Source of the DNA: Desulfofustis sp.
GTDB taxonomy: Bacteria; Desulfobacterota; Desulfobulbia; Desulfobulbales; Desulfocapsaceae
Direction: 5' to 3'
Assembly: GCA_029287755.1 (NCBI GenBank)
Contig: JARFQM010000118.1
Location: forward strand, 1-13,302
Length of the DNA stretch: 13,302 nt
Position numbers and translations under genes: made by a program. Shown one piece after another: positions 8,491 to 13,302 of the stretch. The notes under the pieces are model-generated. The model had not been told where the DNA came from and did not search any database. It saw nothing but the letters and a program-made list of their open reading frames with translations. Position 1 is the first letter of the stretch. The number at the start of each line of letters is the position of its first letter.

Positions 8491-8895
8491 ATGGCACCGT
8501 TTAAAATACATCTTTTCCTGCTAATAGCTTTATCTGTTTTGACTCTCGTTGTTATCTCGAGTTGCTCAACCGTTCAGTACAAGAGCGACCCGCAATTGAT
8601 AGGATATACCGAACAGGGCATTGCCTCATTTTATGCACTGAAATTTCAGTTCCGCAAGACCTCAAGTGGCGAGCGGTTCAATCATCTGGCTCTCACAGCA
8701 GCGCACAGATCCTTGCCGCTTGGCACAAAAGTTCGAGTGACGAACCTTAAAAATAATCAAAGTGTTGTGGTCAAGATTAACGATCGAGGCCCCTTTATTG
8801 AGGGAAGGATAATTGACTTGACCAGGAATGCATTCAGTAAAATTGGAGATACGGCCCAAGGACTTATCAAGGTTAAGATTGAGGTTATAAATTGA
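8491..8895 (+). CDS. RlpA-like septal ring lipoprotein (double-psi beta-barrel, putative lytic transglycosylase)
   Basis: A 134-residue lipoprotein. The N terminus has a lysine, a long hydrophobic stretch and a lipobox-like VISSC, with the lipidated cysteine probably at residue 25, so it should be anchored in the outer membrane. Residues 41-133 form an RlpA double-psi beta-barrel: GIASFYAL (43-50), TSSGERF (57-63), LTAAHRSLPLGTKVRVTN (68-85) and INDRGPF (96-102), including the Asp98 region needed for transglycosylase activity in Pseudomonas RlpA. Longer RlpA proteins carry a C-terminal SPOR domain that targets the septum; this one has none. The TGA stop is formed by the left end of a mobile element (8894), so the gene may have been shortened by the insertion. 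No clear Shine-Dalgarno precedes the ATG. Confidence 0.85.
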   Translation: MAPFKIHLFLLIALSVLTLVVISSCSTVQYKSDPQLIGYTEQGIASFYALKFQFRKTSSGERFNHLALTAAHRSLPLGTKVRVTNLKNNQSVVVKINDRGPFIEGRIIDLTRNAFSKIGDTAQGLIKVKIEVIN

Positions 8896-9034
8896 GCCAG
8901 TTGCAAAACGATCTTTTCGTCCAAACTCTGCGTTGTGCTCAAAATTTTATCCTCGGAATATCAATCATATGGTTGTGGTAAAATTTCTCGCATGGTTTGA
9001 TTTTGAACGAAAATCTTAGTTTTGCAAAAGGCTC
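8894..9034. mobile_element. MITE-like hairpin element, copy 1
   Basis: This 141-bp element begins GAGCCAGTTGCAAAAC and ends GTTTTGCAAAAGGCTC, terminal inverted repeats matching at 14 of 16 positions. The two halves are imperfectly complementary along most of their length, so the whole element can fold into one long hairpin with its tip near the CATATG at the centre. It has no coding capacity. By my hand alignment it differs from copy 2 at about seven bases plus one single-base gap. Its first two bases complete the TGA stop of the rlpA-like gene. I do not see a clear target-site duplication around this copy (left flank AATT, right flank ATCT). This architecture is typical of MITEs, which are moved by a transposase encoded elsewhere; none is present here. 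Confidence 0.8.
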
Positions 9035-9224
9035 ATCTTTTATCTCTGGTCCGCTTGAGGAAAATCACCATCAGAATTAGAGGTGTGCTGCACTTCTATA
9101 AAATAGTTGTTTACAAGATCGCCTTGTCACTTAAGAATAGACCGTAAGAGTCACCTTAATTATGTGTGTGGTACTGGAGTCTCTGGAAGGTTAAGAAGAT
9201 TGGCACCATTTCGAGGACCACTCA

Positions 9225-9761
9225 ATGGATAAAAGAAAACGCTTGACCGCTGAACAGATCATCAAGCAGTACCAGGAAACGATCAGTCATATTGGTGAGC
9301 AAAAAAGCAAGGAAGAGCGCAACCGCCACTTTGCCACAATCAGGGATCGGGCCGAGGAGATCGTCCTGCTGCTCAATGCCGATTGTTCTTATGTGTCGGT
9401 GGCGGACCAGTTGTGCGATTATCTCGAACTGGATAAATGCGAGCACCTGCGCCAGCAGCTCCTGTGCACGATCGCCATGCTGGAGAGAATTTCACAGATG
9501 GAATTGCCCCGGACAACGAGGCTATCCGAAGACGCGCCGCGGGAAATGCTTGTCCGCCATCTCTACAGCGATGTCTGGACGAAGGATAATAATCCCAAGG
9601 GTGAGGAGTTCATCAAATTTGTCCATCATCATTTCATCCTGGCCGGGATTCACCTCTCCAGGGAAAACATTACCCGCCTGGTATACAACATTCCCGACGA
9701 GCTATTCCAGATCTACGAGAGCCTCAGGGGCAAAGGAGATGAGGGGACAGATTCTGAGTGA
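9225..9761 (+). CDS. Conserved-looking hypothetical protein, 178 residues
   Basis: I do not recognise this protein. It is charged, mostly helical in character and lacks a signal peptide or membrane segment, so it is probably cytoplasmic. Visible features are a Lys/Arg/Glu-rich first 40 residues likely to form a coiled helix, four cysteines spaced at 54, 64, 72 and 81 (not a standard zinc-finger spacing), and a HHH run (134-136) inside a hydrophobic helix. The acidic tail is GDEGTDSE. The ATG at 9225 has a good GAGGA ribosome binding site (9213-9217) seven bases upstream. Upstream lies a small palindrome (ACAAG-ATCGC-CTTGT, 9113-9127) that could be an operator. It sits between the two MITE-like elements and its 3' end overlaps the DUF924 stub on the other strand. 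Confidence 0.75.
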   Translation: MDKRKRLTAEQIIKQYQETISHIGEQKSKEERNRHFATIRDRAEEIVLLLNADCSYVSVADQLCDYLELDKCEHLRQQLLCTIAMLERISQMELPRTTRLSEDAPREMLVRHLYSDVWTKDNNPKGEEFIKFVHHHFILAGIHLSRENITRLVYNIPDELFQIYESLRGKGDEGTDSE

Positions 9762-9868
9762 ACGTTCGAGAGTCGCTCTCTGATCAACTGATAGAATTCA
9801 TCATCCTTGGCCCACCACTGGCGCGGCTCTATTCCCTTGAACCAAAAGCTCAAGACATCCTGGTACAT
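9713..9868 (-). pseudogene. 5' stub of a DUF924-family gene
   Basis: On the minus strand an ATG at 9868, with a GGAGA ribosome binding site (9880-9876) eight bases upstream (7-nt gap), starts MYQDVLSFWFKGIEPRQWWAKDDEFYQLIRERL. This follows the DUF924 N terminus (typically DVLxFWFGExxxxxWWxKDxxFDxxIRxRF). After about residue 37 (9758) the match ends and a short unrelated tail runs to TAG at 9713-9715. The family is normally about 180-200 residues, so four fifths of the gene is gone. The break point coincides with the end of the convergent 178-residue gene (stop 9759-9761), which suggests a deletion or rearrangement junction there. DUF924 proteins are TPR-like and of poorly defined function. 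Confidence 0.6.
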
Positions 9869-9989
9869 GCTCAAGTCTCCAAGTGAGTGCAATTTTATTT
9901 TTTTTACCTGGCCACAAGTCGGCTATGGCCTTTGCTGTTGTCAGAGATAAACACCAATCCTCACTTGGCAGAGTACAAGGCGGCTGGCA

Positions 9990-10034
9990 CTCACCAGGTT
10001 GCGGGCAAGTATAATTTTGATTAGGCCTGGTGAG
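9990..10034. repeat. Inverted repeat with 9-bp arms
   Basis: CTCACCAGG (9990-9998) and CCTGGTGAG (10026-10034) are perfectly complementary, with 27 bases between them. There is no T tract. It lies in the non-coding gap between the DUF924 stub and the exported repeat protein. Its role is unknown; it may be a remnant of another hairpin element. Confidence 0.5.
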
Positions 10035-10106
10035 CATGGGGGTGAGAAAATGATTATTTTGTGTGTTAGAAAGTAGTGAGCAACCACGTTTCTGACTCCT
10101 GTATTC

Positions 10107-10137
10107 GATTGAACGAGCTGTGAAAAATCGTTCAATC
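10107..10137. promoter_or_regulatory. 10-bp perfect inverted repeat upstream of the exported repeat protein gene
   Basis: GATTGAACGA (10107-10116) and TCGTTCAATC (10128-10137) are perfect inverted repeats around an 11-nt spacer, ending 13 bases before the GGAGG ribosome binding site of the gene at 10161. The centre-to-centre distance of the arms is 21 bases, two turns of DNA, which suits a dimeric regulator. It could equally be an mRNA hairpin near the start. No protein can be named as its binder. Confidence 0.35.
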
Positions 10138-10160
10138 ATGATGCTGAAATGGAGGATAAG

Positions 10161-10481
10161 ATGAGACTAAAAAAATTTTTGCTTTGCTTCATTCTCGCGG
10201 GGTTTTTCGGGTTTCCCATGAGCGCAAGCTCGGAGAAAGAAACTGAACGTTGGACATACGGACCCTGGCAGACCGAGGCTATGCTCTCTCTGGGAAATGA
10301 GGTTCTCATTGTTGACTACGGTCAGAATGGGCTGTGGAGTTACAACGGATCCTGGATCCGACTTTCCCACCTGGACCCGCTGCGTATGGTGAAATGGGGT
10401 GAATCGGTTCTGGTGGTCGATTTCGGCTCTCACGGACTGTGGAAATTTGATCAGGCCGAATGGGTTAAAATCGCCTTGTGA
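10161..10481 (+). CDS. Small exported protein with two tryptophan-rich beta-propeller-like repeats
   Basis: A 106-residue protein with a Sec signal peptide (MRLKKFLLCFILAGFFGFPMS, cleavage probably after the SAS near residue 23), so it is periplasmic or secreted. The mature part is two similar units: LSLGNEVLIVDYGQNGLWSYNG (42-63) and VKWGESVLVVDFGSHGLWKFD (77-97). They are separated by about 35 residues, and each is followed by a W-x-hydrophobic strand (SWIRL, EWVKI). The V-L-V-D-F/Y-G-x-x-GLW core resembles repeats in tachylectin-like or beta-propeller proteins, which usually contain five to seven units. Two units alone would need to oligomerise to close a propeller. The ATG at 10161 is chosen over 10149 because GGAGG (10151-10155) is five bases upstream of it. 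Function is unknown; a sugar-binding role would be speculation. Confidence 0.7.
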   Translation: MRLKKFLLCFILAGFFGFPMSASSEKETERWTYGPWQTEAMLSLGNEVLIVDYGQNGLWSYNGSWIRLSHLDPLRMVKWGESVLVVDFGSHGLWKFDQAEWVKIAL

Positions 10482-10881
10482 CCTCTGCTGAGCTCCTGAC
10501 AACCAGAATTTTCCATAACCTTGGTCGTGCACCGAACAAGTTCCCCACTTTTATCCGGCTGAAGAGCTGCAAATCCTTGTCTCCTGCCGTGCCGGTCCAC
10601 TCTCGAAAAAGATAATTTTGATGTTCCCGGATGATCGGTGCCAATTCGGCGAGGAGTTGCAGAATACTGCTGCTGTAATCACTGAGCAGAAAGTAGAAGA
10701 CCAGAATCCAGACTATCTGAACCAGCAGGTTGCCGGCTCCCCTGGCGAAGCCGACGGCGGCATCGCAAGCTGCATCGATGGCGGGTCCTCTGATAAAAGT
10801 CAAGCCTTCTTCATTTATTCTTGCCAGCGGCTCCTTGGGAACCGGTAAATTGTCCAACAAGGCCACCGCCTTGTCGACCAT
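10465..10881 (-). pseudogene. Probable fragment of an AI-2E family (PerM-like) membrane protein
   Basis: A 138-codon minus-strand frame. Residues 1-35 (VDKAVALLDNLPVP and onward) and 50-85 (a transmembrane helix VQIVWILVFYFLLSD, then an amphipathic stretch LLAELAPIIRE) resemble the middle of AI-2E family permeases. In those, a loop is followed by a helix ending FYFLLxD and then LLxLLPxxxRE. The family is normally about 350 residues with seven or eight helices; only one is present here. The sequence after residue 95 no longer fits, and a TAA lies just upstream of the region. There is no ribosome binding site. The 3' end overlaps the end of the convergent repeat protein gene. I call it a fragment; an unrelated small membrane protein is possible. 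Confidence 0.35.
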
Positions 10882-10960
10882 GACGGTCAGGGTGGATTAT
10901 GATGTTGAGGGGTTGAGTTATGTGCAGACCGACATAAAGTATCGGAAGAATTGAAACTCA

Positions 10961-11100
10961 GAGCCATTTGCAAAACGATCTCTGCGCCCAAACTCTGCGT
11001 TATGCTCAAATTTTATCCTCGGAATATCAATCATATGCCTGTGGTAAAATTTCTCGCATGGTTTGATTTTGAACGAAAATCTTAGTTTTGCAAAAGGCTC
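10961..11100. mobile_element. MITE-like hairpin element, copy 2
   Basis: A 140-bp element in the same orientation as copy 1. Its terminal repeats, GAGCCATTTGCAAAAC (10961-10976) and GTTTTGCAAAAGGCTC (11085-11100), match at 15 of 16 positions. The left and right halves are imperfect complements throughout. It is flanked on both sides by CTCA (10957-10960 and 11101-11104), a possible 4-bp target-site duplication. It has no coding capacity and interrupts no recognisable gene. Confidence 0.8.
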
Positions 11101-11398
11101 CTCATATAAAACAAGCCAGATTATCGTTCGCCGTTTTTGAAGAAGTTCACTGTCGCCTCATGAGTGACCTTAATTGTCGTGTTGGAGAGGGAATGGTCGA
11201 AGAGACAAGCTGCAAGAATGATAGATTCATCAAGACCATCACTCCCGATAATGATTATCCAACCATGTCTGGGAGTCCACCCCGCACGACCATGCGATAA
11301 TTTCACCAGTACGGGCGGCATCGTTCAAACTGAAGCCTAGACAGCAGGGAAAACGCCCAGCATGCGGGGCTTTGGCTCAACCTGAAGGGAGAAAATTC

Positions 11399-11779
11399 AT
11401 GACACACGAGCTTGGTTTCGAAGAAAAGGTAGAGCAACTTAAACAGAAGGTCAGAAATATGGCGGATGACGCCGACACGGCGCTCATCGAAGAGACGGCC
11501 CAGCGTCTTGAAAAGCTCAATTATGCGCCGCCAGTCATCATCTCAATCGACAAATTTTTGCGACTGACCAGAGATTCTCTGCTTGAAGAGATCGACAGGA
11601 TTCTGGCCTTGCCCGACGCAGAGGCCTGTGCTCTGGCACCGGATGAGCCTAAAAAATGCCAGGATTTGAGGCTCCAGTTCATTTCTGTGCAGATTTTTTA
11701 TTATGAGAAGCTGCTGCTTCTGCGCCACGGTGATATCGAGACCTGGGATGAAATAGACGAGCTCTATGTGCATGATTGA
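11399..11779 (+). CDS. Small acidic hypothetical protein, 126 residues
   Basis: I do not recognise this protein. It is soluble, acidic and likely all-helical. An N-terminal coiled-coil-like stretch (FEEKVEQLKQKVRNMADDAD, 7-26) leads to a middle with hydrophobic helices. The end (ETWDEIDELYVHD) is strongly acidic. It has two cysteines (about 77 and 86) and no catalytic motif. The start is ATG 11399, with AGGGAG (11386-11391) seven bases upstream; an upstream TTG at 11372 has no support. It stands alone, 300 bases after the second MITE-like element. The region between them (11101-11398) has only short frames of no evident meaning. Confidence 0.7.
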   Translation: MTHELGFEEKVEQLKQKVRNMADDADTALIEETAQRLEKLNYAPPVIISIDKFLRLTRDSLLEEIDRILALPDAEACALAPDEPKKCQDLRLQFISVQIFYYEKLLLLRHGDIETWDEIDELYVHD

Positions 11780-11861
11780 GCTGCATGGGCAGAGGTATAA
11801 GTAGAAACGGCGCTCCCAGCAGCGGTGAGCGCAACAGTTAAGGAAAATATAACAGCAGTGT

Positions 11862-11886
11862 GGTTGAAACAGCTCTCATTTCAACC
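11862..11886. repeat. 8-bp inverted repeat between the hypothetical gene and the tRNA
   Basis: GGTTGAAA (11862-11869) and TTTCAACC (11879-11886) form a perfect stem with a 9-nt loop. There is no T tract on the plus strand; on the minus strand the following bases are mildly T-rich (TGTTATATTTT). It may act as a weak terminator for either direction. Confidence 0.35.
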
Positions 11887-11955
11887 GGCTCGTCACGGTG
11901 GGCGGTCTCGGCCAGCCAACCTGCCCGCCTATGATTGGCAACAGACGTTCTCCTC

Positions 11956-11984
11956 TTGAAAAATCCTGCGACCGCAGGTATGAA
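11956..11984 (+). promoter_or_regulatory. Sigma-70 promoter of the tRNA-Ser gene
   Basis: TTGAAA (11956-11961) and TATGAA (11979-11984) are separated by the ideal 17 bases. Initiation would fall around 11990, a few bases before the tRNA 5' end at 11996. A short CCTGC/GCAGG palindrome sits in the spacer. Confidence 0.6.
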
Positions 11985-11995
11985 TAAGGGCCCGC

Positions 11996-12087
11996 GGAGG
12001 AGTGCCGGAGCGGCTGAACGGGGCGGTCTCGAAAACCGTTGTGGGAGGTGACTTCCACCCAGGGTTCGAATCCCTGCTCCTCCGCCA
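11996..12087 (+). tRNA. tRNA-Ser (anticodon CGA)
   Basis: A complete 92-nt class II tRNA that reads UCG codons. The acceptor stem GGAGGAG (11996-12002) pairs with CTCCTCC (12077-12083), followed by G and an encoded CCA (12085-12087). The anticodon arm is GCGGT-CTCGAAA-ACCGT, giving CGA at positions 34-36. The long variable arm (TGGGAGG-TGAC-TTCCACC region) is typical of tRNA-Ser, and the T arm contains GGTTCGAATCC. The stop codon of the convergent AroE-like gene lies only five bases past the CCA. I see no attachment-site duplication or integrase beside it. Confidence 0.95.
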
Positions 12088-12092
12088 TTTTC

Positions 12093-12908
12093 CTATTGCA
12101 GTCCGAAAAACTCCATGTTCGCCTGTGCCTGACCCTTCAGCGCCTCGTACCCCACCTGGGTGTCACAGCCTATGTTCCTGGCTGCCTGCAGAAATTTGGT
12201 GACCTCTGGCTGCATAATCATCTCAGTCACCAGCTGTCGGGGGGTCAGCAGTTCGGGATTTATGGGGAAGGGGTCGTCAAGCGCCATCCCCATCGGCGTG
12301 GCGTTGGCAACGATGTCGAACCCGCGGGGATCGGGTGCACCGGTCGACACCTCAACCGCGGGGAAGTAGCGCGCGACGCCGGCAGCCACTCTTTCTGCCT
12401 TCTCCATGACGGTATCAAAAATCAGGAGACGACTCACACCTGCCTCAGCCAGTGCAAAGGCCATCGAACTTCCGGCCCCGCCCGACCCGATAAGCAGCAC
12501 CGACTTGCCGGCGGGGGATCGACCATTGGCCAGCAGTCCATTGACATAGCCGACCCCGTCAAAGATGTCTCCCAGCCAGTGGCCGTCGTCCGTGCAGCGG
12601 ATGGAGTTCACCGCACCGACCATCCGGGCCCGTGGAGTTAACTCGTCGACCATCTTCAGGAACGCGGGCTTGTGGGGGATGGTCGGAATGATGCCGTCGA
12701 GATTTTTAATTACACGAAAGCCAGCTATGGCCGCTTCGCTGTCAGCGGCTGAAAAATGCAGTGGTATGAAAACCACGTCGAGCCCCTTGTCCGCAGCCAG
12801 CTTGTTGTAAAGTTCCGTGGAGCGAACCTGTCTTATCGGGTCTCCCACAACCACATAGACTCGGGTCTCTCCGGTGATGTTCATCGGTGCTGTCAGTTCA
12901 TTTTTCAT
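12093..12908 (-). CDS. Shikimate dehydrogenase-family protein (divergent, AroE-like)
   Basis: A 271-residue protein of the length and fold of AroE, which reduces 3-dehydroshikimate with NADPH. The N-terminal substrate domain has VVGDPIRQVRSTELYN (20-35), TIPHK (76-80, catalytic Lys80), GAVNSI (98-103) and DIFDGVG (114-120, Asp117 in the place of the NTD aspartate). The Rossmann motif is GSGGAG (141-146), and NATPMGM (202-208) is also characteristic. Differences from classical AroE are notable. The SxS substrate motif (HSxSP) is replaced by QVRST, NVT before IPHK becomes IPT, and the DxVYxPxxT segment reads TEMIMQPEVT. This pattern recalls AroE-like paralogues (for example the Ael1 or quinate/shikimate types), so aroE is not assigned. 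The start at 12908 has only a weak GGAA ribosome binding site. It converges with the tRNA gene. Confidence 0.85.
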   Translation of the reverse strand: MKNELTAPMNITGETRVYVVVGDPIRQVRSTELYNKLAADKGLDVVFIPLHFSAADSEAAIAGFRVIKNLDGIIPTIPHKPAFLKMVDELTPRARMVGAVNSIRCTDDGHWLGDIFDGVGYVNGLLANGRSPAGKSVLLIGSGGAGSSMAFALAEAGVSRLLIFDTVMEKAERVAAGVARYFPAVEVSTGAPDPRGFDIVANATPMGMALDDPFPINPELLTPRQLVTEMIMQPEVTKFLQAARNIGCDTQVGYEALKGQAQANMEFFGLQ

Positions 12909-13302
12909 TTTTTTATTTCCGAGGGCTGAAAATAATATGGCAACAAGGCATGATTACTCAAAAACCATTATGGAGAAAAATACAATGGTTTCGGTTTTTG
13001 GGTAGTGATTTTCAGCTCACAGGTCTGTGCGTTCTCGCTGCTCATGACCGGGGTTCGTTTCTTGGCCGACAGGTACCGTCGGCCGCCGCTCAAACGGATG
13101 GTTCCCATGAGCCGCCGTGCGATGGCTTGGCCTCCACCGCGCCTGCGGGCCGATCAGCGTTGAATAATTTGTGTTTCAAGTCTATCATATAAACAGAGAA
13201 GTGGGTGAGCCTGATGGCTGAATTTGCGCCCACTCAATAAGTTAGGCGAAGTTGAATGTTTCGTTATCGGGACAAAGACGGTATACTGCCACAATGCAGT
13301 AC
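12909..13302. other. Region without a supported gene, including a GC-rich patch
   Basis: The first 100 bases are AT-rich and should hold the promoter of the AroE-like gene. They include an 8-bp inverted repeat (AAACCATT 12962-12969, AATGGTTT 12984-12991). From about 13045 to 13160 the DNA turns strongly GC-rich. A 46-codon minus-strand frame there (13108-12968, beginning MGTIRLSGGRRYLSAKKRTP) has no ribosome binding site and no family I can name. Beyond 13190 there is only a small AGTGGG/CCCACT repeat and an incomplete palindrome cut by the window end (13284-13301). Confidence 0.4.

Noticed and set aside
9801..10139. 112-codon minus-strand frame
   Set aside because: It overlaps the DUF924 stub in another frame and has a low-complexity, unstructured composition with no start signal.
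11121..11321. Short frames on both strands between the second element and the 126-residue gene
   Set aside because: Neither has a ribosome binding site or a family resemblance.
11354..11373. GCCC/GGGC hairpin with a short TTT, a possible terminator
   Set aside because: A 4-bp stem and three Ts are too weak, and no convincing gene ends just upstream.
12039..12641. 200-codon plus-strand frame across the tRNA and the AroE-like gene
   Set aside because: It runs through the tRNA gene and opposite the AroE-like coding sequence, with no recognisable protein features.
13236..13250. GTTAGGC near 13241, which matches the integron attC core GTTRRRY
   Set aside because: No complementary RYYYAAC partner and no attC-like L boxes were found within a plausible distance, and no integrase or cassette structure is visible.

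Overview
This window looks like a chromosomal stretch of a Gram-negative bacterium, most likely an anaerobic Desulfobacterota (deltaproteobacterial) relative. That placement is inference. It rests on the gene mix (an orphan sigma-54 activator, a lipoprotein RlpA, an ilvB-ilvN pair without an adjacent ilvC, an AroE-like protein) and on long intergenic spaces littered with gene remnants. No single marker gene fixes the taxonomy.

Layout: 1-547 holds no gene I can support. 548-2014 (+) encodes an orphan sigma-54 activator with an uncharacterised N-terminal region. 2227-2304 is a decayed 5' end of a lactate dehydrogenase-like gene. 2436-4019 (+) encodes a BT1-like major facilitator permease. After about 550 bp of apparently degenerate DNA comes a GCS2/YbdK-type carboxylate-amine ligase (4576-5706, +). 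It faces, tail to tail, the ilvB-ilvN operon for acetolactate synthase (8076 down to 5837, -), whose two genes overlap by ATGA. Divergent from ilvB is a short RlpA-like lipoprotein (8491-8895, +).

From 8894 to 11100 the window changes character. Two near-identical 140-bp elements (8894-9034 and 10961-11100), with terminal inverted repeats and an overall hairpin shape, bracket about 1.9 kb. This block contains an unknown 178-residue protein, a 5' stub of a DUF924 gene, a small exported protein with two tryptophan-rich repeats, and a fragment resembling an AI-2E family permease. The elements look like MITEs (small non-autonomous mobile elements). The first one supplies the stop codon of the rlpA-like gene.

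The right end has a small unknown acidic protein (11399-11779, +), a complete tRNA-Ser(CGA) with a good sigma-70 promoter (11956-12087, +), and, five bases beyond its CCA end and on the other strand, a divergent shikimate dehydrogenase-like gene (12093-12908, -). The last 400 bp contain a GC-rich patch of unknown origin.

Functional links are few. IlvB and IlvN form one enzyme. The other genes appear to be separate transcription units. I see no CRISPR array, intact transposase, integrase, toxin-antitoxin pair or recognisable defence operon, and no convincing new multi-gene system. The most noteworthy features are the hairpin element pair, the gene remnants around it, and a possible leader peptide ahead of ilvB.
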